A stretch of 8,054 bases of DNA from Micrococcales bacterium (GTDB lineage: Bacteria > Actinomycetota > Actinomycetes > Actinomycetales > Cellulomonadaceae): contig WRCL01000066.1 in the NCBI GenBank assembly GCA_009783975.1, forward strand, positions 1 through 8,054, written 5' to 3'. Positions 1-5,676 of this stretch are shown piece after piece (the stretch's first letter is position 1; every line of letters begins with the position of its first letter). A program made the position numbers and the translations under genes. The notes under the pieces were generated by a model. It searched no databases. It had not been told where the DNA came from and saw only the letters and a program-made list of their open reading frames with translations.

Positions 1-417
1 CATCTTGTTGACGAAGCAGATCCGCGGGACGTCGTACTTGTCGGCCTGGCGCCACACCGTCTCAGACTGCGGTTCGACGCCTTCTTTCCCGTCGAACACT
101 GCGACGGCGCCGTCGAGCACGCGCAGGCTGCGTTCGACCTCGACGGTGAAGTCCACGTGCCCGGGGGTGTCGATGATGTTCACCTGGTGGTCGTTCCAGA
201 AGCACGTCGTCGCCGCCGAGGTGATGGTGATACCGCGGGCTTTCTCCTGCTCCATCCAGTCCATCGTGGACGCACCGTGGTGCGTCTCGCCGATCTTGTA
301 GTTCACCCCGGTGTAGAACAAGATCCGCTCGGTGGTCGTCGTCTTGCCGGCGTCGATATGCGCCATGATGCCGATGTTGCGGACCTTGGCCAGGTCGGTG
401 AGCACGTCAAGTGCCAC
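1..417 (-). CDS. fusA: Translation elongation factor G, N-terminal 139 residues (cut by left edge)
   Basis: EF-G is the cytosolic GTPase that drives ribosomal translocation and, with RRF, ribosome recycling. The visible part is most of the G domain. The P-loop AHIDAGKT lies at residues 19-26, the switch I region with RGITI at 61-65, and the G3 motif DTPGH at 83-87. The window ends inside the G4 motif after NKM (137-139). The start is a GTG at 417-415, giving the normal EF-G opening (V/M)[22 protein letters not shown] ribosome binding site AAGGA at 430-426 sits 8 bases upstream. The gene follows rpsG after 55 bases, the conserved str-operon order, so it is probably co-transcribed from the promoter ahead of rpsL. 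The remaining roughly 560 residues lie beyond the left edge. Nothing in the visible part looks defective. The identification is very secure. Confidence 0.97.
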   Translation of the reverse strand, partial: MALDVLTDLAKVRNIGIMAHIDAGKTTTTERILFYTGVNYKIGETHHGASTMDWMEQEKARGITITSAATTCFWNDHQVNIIDTPGHVDFTVEVERSLRVLDGAVAVFDGKEGVEPQSETVWRQADKYDVPRICFVNKM

Positions 418-472
418 GAGTGTTGTCCTTGTCGTTCAGGTGGGCTGGCTACGGACGTCAGGTTGTCTCAGA

Positions 473-943
473 TCACCACCGGTAGTGAGCGAAGGCCCGG
501 TTGGACTCGGCCATCTTGTGCATGTCCTCACGACGCTTGACCGCAGCCCCAAGGCCGTTGCTCGCGTCGAGGATCTCGTTCATGAGACGTTCGGTCATCG
601 TCTTCTCCCGGCGTTGGCGCGAGAAGTCGGTGAGCCAGCGCAGGGCCAGGGTCATCGCCCGGACCGGACGCACCTCGACCGGGACCTGGTAGGTCGCACC
701 GCCGACGCGGCGGGACTTGACCTCGATCGACGGGCGGACGTTGTCCAGCGCACGTTTGAGCACCGAGACAGGGTCAGACCCGGTCTTCTCGCGCACACCT
801 TCCAGGGCGCCGTAGACGATGGACTCTGCGACGGTCTTCTTGCCGTCCAGGAGCACCTTGTTGATGAGCTGGGTCACCACGGGCGACCCGTACACCGGGT
901 CGGCGATGAGCACGCGGCGGGGGGCCGGTCCTTTACGAGGCAT
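473..943 (-). CDS. rpsG: 30S ribosomal protein S7
   Basis: S7 is a primary assembly protein that binds the 3' major domain of 16S rRNA and organises the head of the small subunit near the mRNA exit channel. The 156-residue product has the usual length and is collinear with bacterial S7 from the opening [10 protein letters not shown] to the C-terminal [12 protein letters not shown]. It includes the conserved core [16 protein letters not shown] (about residues 98-113) and the helix [13 protein letters not shown] (about 132-144). The ATG at 943 lies 5 bases after the rpsL stop. Its Shine-Dalgarno AAGGG (957-953) is embedded in the last codons of rpsL, so translation of the two genes is probably coupled. 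In E. coli S7 represses its own operon at this junction. I see no obvious copy of that structure here, and the 5-base gap leaves little room for it. Confidence 0.98.
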   Translation of the reverse strand: MPRKGPAPRRVLIADPVYGSPVVTQLINKVLLDGKKTVAESIVYGALEGVREKTGSDPVSVLKRALDNVRPSIEVKSRRVGGATYQVPVEVRPVRAMTLALRWLTDFSRQRREKTMTERLMNEILDASNGLGAAVKRREDMHKMAESNRAFAHYRW

Positions 944-948
944 CTGCG

Positions 949-1317
949 TCAGCCCTTCTTCGCGCCGTAGCGGCTACGGGCCTGCTGGCGGCCCTTGACC
1001 CCCTGGGTGTCCAGGGCACCACGGATGATCTTGTACCGCACGCCGGGCAGGTCCTTCACACGTCCGCCACGGACCAGGACGATGGAGTGCTCCTGGAGGT
1101 TGTGCTGCTCACCAGGGATGTAGGCAGTGACCTCCACGCCCGAGGACAACCGGACACGTGCGACCTTGCGCATCGCCGAGTTCGGCTTCTTCGGTGTCGT
1201 GGTGTACACGCGGGTGCACACCCCGCGCCGCTGGGGCGCACCTTTGAGGGCGGGGGTCTTGGACTTGTTCTTCTTCGCCTGCCGGCCTTTGCGGACCAGC
1301 TGCTGAATCGTAGGCAC
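949..1317 (-). CDS. rpsL: 30S ribosomal protein S12
   Basis: S12 lies at the decoding centre of the small subunit and helps control translational fidelity. The 122-residue product has the expected length and the conserved core [19 protein letters not shown] (39-57) and [14 protein letters not shown] (82-95). The two lysines whose mutation classically gives streptomycin resistance are intact (K43 in TPKKPNS and K88 in RVKDLPG). D89, methylthiolated in several bacteria, is also present. One residue is odd: the motif usually read as GEGHNLQEHS is [10 protein letters not shown] here (Q71). The start codon is GTG at 1317-1315, supported by GGAG at 1326-1323 with a 5-base spacer. This is the first gene of the str operon. 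It lies downstream of a strong promoter and a leader of about 285 bases. Confidence 0.98.
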   Translation of the reverse strand: MPTIQQLVRKGRQAKKNKSKTPALKGAPQRRGVCTRVYTTTPKKPNSAMRKVARVRLSSGVEVTAYIPGEQHNLQEHSIVLVRGGRVKDLPGVRYKIIRGALDTQGVKGRQQARSRYGAKKG

Positions 1318-1322
1318 TGCGT

Positions 1323-1326
1323 CTCC
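1323..1326 (-). promoter_or_regulatory. rpsL ribosome binding site
   Basis: GGAG sits 5 bases upstream of the GTG at 1317-1315. It fixes this GTG as the rpsL start and gives the canonical N-terminus [11 protein letters not shown]. Confidence 0.8.
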
Positions 1327-1371
1327 GTACTTGTCGCATCACTGCTCTGGTCGACCGGCACCCGTCACCTT

Positions 1372-1407
1372 GGACGGCCGGCAGGTCTGCGGATCGCCGT
1401 GCCGTCC
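1372..1407 (-). repeat. Bulged stem-loop upstream of rpsL
   Basis: In the minus-strand RNA, GGACGGC (1407-1401) pairs with GCCGTCC (1378-1372). After a bulged A (1400), CGGC (1399-1396) pairs with GCCG (1382-1379), leaving a 13-base loop. This 11-bp bulged stem ends about 54 bases before the rpsL start codon. It is the largest structure I can see in the leader and a candidate site for regulation by a ribosomal protein or for RNase cleavage. No known r-protein binding motif was recognised. Confidence 0.5.
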
Positions 1408-1482
1408 GGCTACCCCGCGGGTCTGTCGTCCCGCATTCCGCGACCCCCGCGCTCGGGCGTGTCGGGCCACCTCAGCATGGCG

Positions 1483-1497
1483 CAGGACGAGGTCCTG
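1483..1497 (-). repeat. 6-bp hairpin in rpsL leader
   Basis: CAGGAC-GAG-GTCCTG forms a 6-bp stem with a 3-base loop in the leader upstream of rpsL. On its own it is weak evidence. It is listed because it is one of a series of stems spread along the same untranslated interval. Confidence 0.4.
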
Positions 1498-1540
1498 TCC
1501 GTCGTATGAGGTGGGTCCAACCACCCGTGCTGCCCCAGCG

Positions 1541-1557
1541 CCAGGTCATCGACCTGG
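1541..1557 (-). repeat. Perfect 7-bp hairpin in rpsL leader
   Basis: CCAGGTC-ATC-GACCTGG is a perfect inverted repeat with a 3-base loop. It lies about 50 bases downstream of the predicted transcription start, so it would form in the leader RNA of rpsL. No T run follows on the minus strand. It may be a processing or pausing element. Folding in vivo is not shown. Confidence 0.55.
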
Positions 1558-1609
1558 GTGCCGGTTGCACGCACGCACAAGAGGCCCGACGACGCGGGCA
1601 CGGAACGTC

Positions 1610-1638
1610 ACCCTACCTGCCGCCCCGGCACCCGTCAA
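1610..1638 (-). promoter_or_regulatory. Sigma-70-type promoter of the str operon
   Basis: On the minus strand TTGACG (1638-1633) is followed after exactly 17 bases by TAGGGT (1615-1610). This is a close match to the actinobacterial housekeeping sigma consensus (TTGACA/TAnnnT), with optimal spacing. Transcription would start near 1605-1601. The -35 box begins only 8 bases after the stop codon of the membrane gene, so the str operon has its own promoter right at the end of the redox operon. The assignment rests on sequence match and position only. Confidence 0.75.
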
Positions 1639-1646
1639 AACGAGGC

Positions 1647-3716
1647 TCACCCGGCGGAGGCGGCAGGCAACGTAGCCGCGACGAGCTCGGCCAGGTCAGC
1701 CACACGCAGCGACTCGGCGGAGGCAGACTTCGTCGCGTCCTCGAGCATCCCCAGGCAGAACGGGCACGCTGTGGCCACGGTGCCAGCACCAGAGCTGACC
1801 ACCTCAGCAAGGCGCAACGACGAGACGCTGCGTTCTTCGTCGACGCGGTAGAAGTAGTTGCCGCCACCGGCCCCGCAGCAGAACGAGGCGTCGGCACGCC
1901 GTCCCAGCTCGACGAACTGGGGCCCAGCAACCGCAGCGCACACCGCGCGCGGGGCGTCGAAGACCCCACCCAGACGGCCGAGGTTGCACGGGTCGTGGTA
2001 GGTCAACGTCCCGCCGTCCGAGGCTGCCGGTGCTGGCACCCGCCCCGCGGCGATCAGCTCAGCCAGGAGCACCGAGTGGTGGACGACCTCGAACGTCGCT
2101 CCGAACTGCGGGTAGTCCTTGGTGAAGGTCGCCAGGCAGTGCGGGCAGTGCGTGAGGACCTTGACGACCTCGTGGCCTTCGAGCAGCGCGATGGTCTCCA
2201 TCGCCCGCATCTGGAAACCGGCCTCGTCACCAAGCTTGCGCTGGGCCTCGCCGCAGCAGCTCTCTTCTTCGCCGAGGACGGCGAACGAGACCCCGGCGTG
2301 GGTCAAGATGGCGACCATGGCTTTGGCCACCGAACGCGCGCGCTGGTCGTAGGCGGCCATGCACCCGATCCAGTACAGGTACTCAGGGTTGGGGTTGTCG
2401 GCCAAGGTCGGCACGTCCAGGCCTTCGGCCCACTGCGTGCGCTGGTACGACGGCAGCCCCAACGGGTTCTGGTTACGTTCGACCGCTTCGAGCACACCGG
2501 CCTGGCGCTCTGGCACCCGGCCTTCTTCGACGAGGTGGCGCCGCAGCTGCACGACGGTCCCAGGCTGGTCGACCAGGGCTGGGCACTCACGGGCGCACGC
2601 ACCACAGGTCAGGCAGCTCCACGCGGTGTCTTCGGTGAGGACCTCACGGGCGAACACGTCGTCGTCTGGCACCGTGCCTGCGGCGACACTGGCACGTAGG
2701 TCGCTGCCCAGGGCCTGGACAAGCACACGCGGCGACAGCGGACGACCCGCGGCGTTGGCTGGGCACACCGCCTCGCACCGGCCACAGTCGATGCACGCGT
2801 CGAGCATGAACCGCCGTTCCCAGCCGAGCTTGACGGGGCTGGCCACACCTGCGTTGACACCTTCGAGGTCGCCGTCGGCCTCCATGATCGCTGGCAGGTC
2901 GAACGGGGTGGTGAGCATGCCCGGTTCGCGTCTTGCCTGCAGCGCGATCGCCACGGGCAAGATGACCACGTGGTCGAGCATGAGGATCGGGATGAGCGCG
3001 ATGAGCGCGAACGCCGCACCGGCGTGGGCGACCCACAGCACCTGGTAGGCCCCGATGGCATGGGCACCGAACGCCGGGTCCAGAGCTTTGGACAAAGCCC
3101 AGCCCACGTACGACCACCGGTCCCAGTCGACCGGCCGCACGACCAGGCGCGCACCTTCCAGCGCCAGCCCGGACAGCGCGAAGTACAGCAAGACGCCGTA
3201 GACGACGTGGACCGAGGTGCGCCCACCCAGGTGCGCCGGGCGCATCTTGTACCGCCGCCACATCGCCAGCGCGGTCCCGACCGCCAAGGCGAGGGCCGCG
3301 GTGTCCAGGACGACCTCGAACGCCAGGTAGAACCCGCCGCGCAAGAAGTGCCACCCGAACACCCGCGCGGTGAAGTCCTCTTCGATGGCGACCAGGGCGG
3401 TGCCGATGACCAGCACCCCGAACGACCCGAAGATCAGCAGGTGCAACGTCGCACCAAGGCGGTCGCGCCGCACCCGGACCTGGCCGAACACATCGGCGAC
3501 GACGCGGCCAAGCACACCTGTGGGGTCCTGCTTGACCGCGGCGACCACGCCACGGCCCAGCTCGCGCACACCAGTGCCCGAGCGGTGGACACGCCTGGCG
3601 AACAGCCAGCAGAACACGACGAGCGCGACGACGAACACCGGGTAGATGCCCCAGGCGAACCACGACGGCAGCTCGGGCAGGTACTCGCGGTACGGGGCTG
3701 GGGTGTACGTGGTCAT
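1647..3716 (-). CDS. Membrane Fe-S/cytochrome b oxidoreductase, EMO-like (ETF:menaquinone oxidoreductase)
   Basis: This 689-residue protein probably passes electrons from reduced EtfAB to the membrane quinone pool. Five or six hydrophobic segments occupy the first 260 residues (about 20-40, 89-111, 129-152, 168-190, and 222-258, which is long enough for two). They contain histidines such as H92, H170, H231 and H249 that could ligate b haems, as in the NarI-like fold. A dicluster ferredoxin region follows, with C308-C311-C314-C318 and C368-C371-C374-C378. Two CCG domains complete the protein: C452, C487-C488 and C524-C527, then HDPC577, C613-C614 and C651-C654. This order matches the HdrDE-like EMO family known to link ETF to menaquinone. 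The gene overlaps the etfA stop by 4 bases (ATGA at 3716-3713), with no clear Shine-Dalgarno, suggesting coupled translation. The family could also act with other donors, but adjacency to etfBA makes ETF the likely partner. Confidence 0.85.
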   Translation of the reverse strand: MTTYTPAPYREYLPELPSWFAWGIYPVFVVALVVFCWLFARRVHRSGTGVRELGRGVVAAVKQDPTGVLGRVVADVFGQVRVRRDRLGATLHLLIFGSFGVLVIGTALVAIEEDFTARVFGWHFLRGGFYLAFEVVLDTAALALAVGTALAMWRRYKMRPAHLGGRTSVHVVYGVLLYFALSGLALEGARLVVRPVDWDRWSYVGWALSKALDPAFGAHAIGAYQVLWVAHAGAAFALIALIPILMLDHVVILPVAIALQARREPGMLTTPFDLPAIMEADGDLEGVNAGVASPVKLGWERRFMLDACIDCGRCEAVCPANAAGRPLSPRVLVQALGSDLRASVAAGTVPDDDVFAREVLTEDTAWSCLTCGACARECPALVDQPGTVVQLRRHLVEEGRVPERQAGVLEAVERNQNPLGLPSYQRTQWAEGLDVPTLADNPNPEYLYWIGCMAAYDQRARSVAKAMVAILTHAGVSFAVLGEEESCCGEAQRKLGDEAGFQMRAMETIALLEGHEVVKVLTHCPHCLATFTKDYPQFGATFEVVHHSVLLAELIAAGRVPAPAASDGGTLTYHDPCNLGRLGGVFDAPRAVCAAVAGPQFVELGRRADASFCCGAGGGNYFYRVDEERSVSSLRLAEVVSSGAGTVATACPFCLGMLEDATKSASAESLRVADLAELVAATLPAASAG

Positions 3717-4618
3717 GCTGACCGCGCGGCGAGAGCCTGTGCCAGGCGCGGGACGACCTCGTACAGGTCGGCGACGACAGCCACGTCCGAGGCCTCGAAG
3801 ATCGGGGCTGAGGCGTTGTTGTTGATCGAGATGATGAGCTTGGACTCACGCATCCCGACCAGGTGCTGGATCTGCCCGGAGATCCCCACAGCGACGTACA
3901 GCTGTGGTTTGACGGTCGTCCCGGTCAGGCCCACCTGGTGCGGCAGGTCCAGCCACTTCAGGTCGTCGACGATCGGCCGTGAGCAGCCGAGCTCGGCGCC
4001 CAGGGCGTCAGCCAGGGCGCGGACCATGGCGATGTCGTCGTGCGTGCGCACACCGCGGCCGAAGGCCACGACGCGGTCGGCGTTGGCCAGCCCGCCTTCG
4101 TCGGCGACGGCGGTGCGTCCGGTGAGGGTCTTGCCCTCGATGCACGGGGCAGCCATGGTCTGCACTGGTGCGGGCGCCCCGCCGCCAGCAGATGGTTTGA
4201 CCGCGGCGGTGACGATGGCGACCGGGCGCTGCAGGGCGAGGGTCCCGATCGCCACACCGCCATAGAGCAGACGGTCGGCGGTCAGGCCTTCGTCGGTGCG
4301 CCCCAGCGCGACCGCGTCAGGGGCGCACGCGGCGTCCAACCGTGCGGTGAGCAGCGCAGCGACCTCACGCAAACGTTCGGTCGACGCCAGGACGAGCAGG
4401 TCAGCACCTTTGGCGCCGACAAGCTCAGCGACGAGCGCAGCGGTCGCCTCGCCGCACCCGCAGCCGTCGGCAGTGACGACCACCGTGGAGTCGGCGCCAG
4501 CGGCTTGTTCACCGGACTCGCCGAGGACGACGACGTCGACTGTCGTCGACACAGGCCGGGCGAGCTCGACCAGGGTCTGGGCATCGTGGCCCGGTTCGAC
4601 AACGACCAGCGCGCTCAT
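3713..4618 (-). CDS. etfA: Electron transfer flavoprotein alpha subunit
   Basis: EtfA pairs with EtfB in a soluble heterodimer whose FAD shuttles electrons between dehydrogenases and a membrane oxidoreductase. The 301-residue product has the usual short form, without the N-terminal ferredoxin extension of some bifurcating ETFs. The C-terminal FAD domain shows GRG (187-189), SRP (213-215), QVGLTG (228-233), GISGQIQH (245-252) and APIF (271-274), all in the family order. Two positions depart from the usual pattern: QVGQTGK is QVGLTGT, and the common INKD/INRD segment is INNN (265-268). The start ATG at 4618 overlaps the etfB stop (ATGA), and AGGAG (4630-4626) lies 7 bases upstream. Position between etfB and the EMO-like gene supports a shared electron path. 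Whether this ETF bifurcates cannot be settled from motifs seen by eye; the simple architecture favours a non-bifurcating role. Confidence 0.95.
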   Translation of the reverse strand: MSALVVVEPGHDAQTLVELARPVSTTVDVVVLGESGEQAAGADSTVVVTADGCGCGEATAALVAELVGAKGADLLVLASTERLREVAALLTARLDAACAPDAVALGRTDEGLTADRLLYGGVAIGTLALQRPVAIVTAAVKPSAGGGAPAPVQTMAAPCIEGKTLTGRTAVADEGGLANADRVVAFGRGVRTHDDIAMVRALADALGAELGCSRPIVDDLKWLDLPHQVGLTGTTVKPQLYVAVGISGQIQHLVGMRESKLIISINNNASAPIFEASDVAVVADLYEVVPRLAQALAARSA

Positions 4619-5400
4619 GCCAAGACTCCTGCCTCGTCGATACGGGCTATCACCGTCGCGACGATGTCGTCGGGTTCGCCGGAGACAACTTCCGAGCGGC
4701 GGGGGGTTGCCGCCGGACGTACCGCGACGAGGCGGGTCGCGGCAGCCTGTGGTGCCAGGGATGCCTCGTCGACGCCGACGTCGGCCGCCGAACGTGTGGC
4801 GACCTTGGACATCGAGACTTTCATCACCTGGAGCTTGGTCACGGTCCGGGGGGTGTTGATCGCGGTCGTCACCGACAGCACCGCAGGCAGTGCCACGGTG
4901 TACGACTCGACCGCACCGTCGACGGCACGGTCGACCGCGACCGTGCCCGTCCCGCCGTCCAGGGCGCTGACACCCCGGACGAACGGGACCGACAGGTAGC
5001 TGGCGACCAGGCCGGGCACCAGCGAGTGGTACCCGTCCTCCGAGACGTCACCAGCCAGGACCAGGTCGAACGGTCCTTCAGCTGTGGCCAGACCGGCCAG
5101 GACCCGTGCGGTCCCTGCGGCGTCAAGCTCGCCAGCCCATGGGCCGGTGACCAGGACACCACGGTCGGCGCCCATGGCAACCGCCTCTTTGACCGTCTTG
5201 GAGGCTTCGGCGGGACCAACACAACCGACGACGACCTCGGCGCCCAGGGCGCCGCGGAGCACCACGCCAGCTTCGAGCGCGTTCTCGTCGTAGTTGTTGA
5301 TCTTCGTCGGAGCCTGGCGGACCTTGAGCTCTGCGGTCGCCGGGTCGAACCGGACTTCAGTGGTGTCTGGGACGTGCTTGACGCACACAAGGATGCGCAA
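4615..5400 (-). CDS. etfB: Electron transfer flavoprotein beta subunit
   Basis: EtfB is the second ETF subunit and binds AMP or, in bifurcating forms, a second FAD. It also carries the loop that docks to partner dehydrogenases. The 261-residue product opens with the hallmark MRILVCVKHVPDT, has the conserved NNYDENALEAG segment (35-45) and the nucleotide-site region AGDVSEDG (116-123). The ETF-beta signature region is LPAVLSVTTAINTPR (171-185), followed by the partner-recognition loop around LQVMKVSMSK (190-199). The start is a TTG at 5400-5398, supported by GAGGAG at 5413-5408 with a 7-base spacer and by the exact family N-terminus. The gene begins 30 bases after the small 73-residue gene and ends in a 4-base overlap with etfA. 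Confidence 0.95.
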   Translation of the reverse strand: MRILVCVKHVPDTTEVRFDPATAELKVRQAPTKINNYDENALEAGVVLRGALGAEVVVGCVGPAEASKTVKEAVAMGADRGVLVTGPWAGELDAAGTARVLAGLATAEGPFDLVLAGDVSEDGYHSLVPGLVASYLSVPFVRGVSALDGGTGTVAVDRAVDGAVESYTVALPAVLSVTTAINTPRTVTKLQVMKVSMSKVATRSAADVGVDEASLAPQAAATRLVAVRPAATPRRSEVVSGEPDDIVATVIARIDEAGVLA

Positions 5401-5407
5401 CGCGGTA

Positions 5408-5413
5408 CTCCTC
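5408..5413 (-). promoter_or_regulatory. etfB ribosome binding site (decides TTG start)
   Basis: GAGGAG lies 7 bases upstream of the TTG at 5400-5398. No ATG or GTG in this frame gives the conserved MRILVCVKHV opening, so this site supports TTG as the real start. Confidence 0.85.
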
Positions 5414-5430
5414 GGTCTGGGGCTGGAAGG

Positions 5431-5652
5431 TCAGCCGTGCGAGTGGGTCGTTTCGACCTCGGCGACACCCTCAGGCGGGGGGACGACGCGGTCGGCGAAG
5501 TGGTCGTGCATGAAATCGAGGTAGCGCAGCCGCTGGGCGATGATGCGGCGCCGCTCAGAGTTGTCCATCACCTGGTAAGGCATCGGGATGCTCTCACCGC
5601 GCAGATCACTGTCAACCTCCCAGTGGTCTCCGGTCCAGATCGGGTCACCCAT
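5431..5652 (-). CDS. Small unrecognised protein in the ETF operon (73 aa)
   Basis: I do not recognise this protein. It is 73 residues, soluble in appearance, with no signal peptide, membrane segment or cysteine, so it should not bind an Fe-S cluster through cysteines. The N-terminal third is acidic and holds two tryptophans (W6, W11) in IWTGDHWEVDSD. A charged, probably helical stretch follows at about 31-52 (NSERRRIIAQRLRYLDFMHD). A proline hinge PPP at 58-60 leads to a histidine-containing tail (H70, H72). The ATG at 5652 has an almost ideal Shine-Dalgarno, AAAGGAGGT at 5665-5657. Spacers of 24 bases upstream and 30 downstream separate it from the Fe-S gene and etfB, and both neighbours run in the same direction. 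This strongly supports a real gene. Its place suggests an accessory or adaptor subunit between the Fe-S protein and ETF, which is inference only. Confidence 0.8.
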   Translation of the reverse strand: MGDPIWTGDHWEVDSDLRGESIPMPYQVMDNSERRRIIAQRLRYLDFMHDHFADRVVPPPEGVAEVETTHSHG

Positions 5653-5656
5653 GACA

Positions 5657-5665
5657 ACCTCCTTT
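5657..5665 (-). promoter_or_regulatory. Near-perfect ribosome binding site of the 73-aa gene
   Basis: AAAGGAGGT complements the 16S rRNA 3' end almost completely and sits 4 bases before the ATG at 5652. It is the strongest such site in the window and is the main evidence that the small gene is translated, perhaps at a high level. Confidence 0.85.
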
Positions 5666-5676
5666 CGGGTCGCAGC

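Larger units (their letters stand above)
1318..1646 (-). promoter_or_regulatory. Gene-free interval: str operon promoter and long leader
   Basis: This 329-base interval lies between the stop of the EMO-like membrane gene and the rpsL start, and both genes read leftwards. At its upstream end is a strong promoter (listed separately). If transcription starts near 1603, the rpsL mRNA has a leader of about 285 bases. The leader holds at least three inverted repeats: a 7-bp stem with a 3-base loop at 1541-1557, a 6-bp stem at 1483-1497, and a larger bulged stem at 1372-1407. None is followed by a T run on the minus strand, so none looks like a classical intrinsic terminator. A 63-codon ORF at 1410-1601 might be translated but is not called as a gene. 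The interval also carries two copies of the 13-mer CCGGCACCCGTCA. I recognise no tRNA, riboswitch or mobile element here. Confidence 0.65.

Noticed and set aside
1472..1549. Twenty-five-codon ORF with three Trp codons early, in the rpsL leader (MTWRWGSTGGWTH...)
   Set aside because: It looks like a Trp attenuator peptide at first sight. However, it has no adequate ribosome binding site, its ATG lies in the 1541-1557 hairpin, no terminator/antiterminator pair with a T run follows, and the downstream genes are ribosomal.
1541..1557. Intrinsic terminator for the redox operon
   Set aside because: The hairpin has only 7 bp, no following T run, and lies downstream of the str promoter, so it would be inside the rpsL leader.
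1506..2699. Plus-strand open frame of 397 codons opposite the EMO-like gene
   Set aside because: Shadow of the coding strand in GC-rich DNA. The minus-strand protein has clear cysteine motifs and membrane segments, and this frame has no recognisable features or good ribosome binding site.
2644..3849. Minus-strand open frame of 401 codons overlapping the EMO-like and etfA genes
   Set aside because: It is an alternative frame of the same DNA, Arg/Pro/Ala-rich, and would overlap two well-identified genes almost entirely.
4615..5400. EtfAB as a clearly electron-bifurcating ETF
   Set aside because: EtfA lacks a ferredoxin extension, and I cannot assign the diagnostic EtfB residues by eye. The membrane EMO-like partner fits a simple shuttle equally well, so the claim is not supportable.
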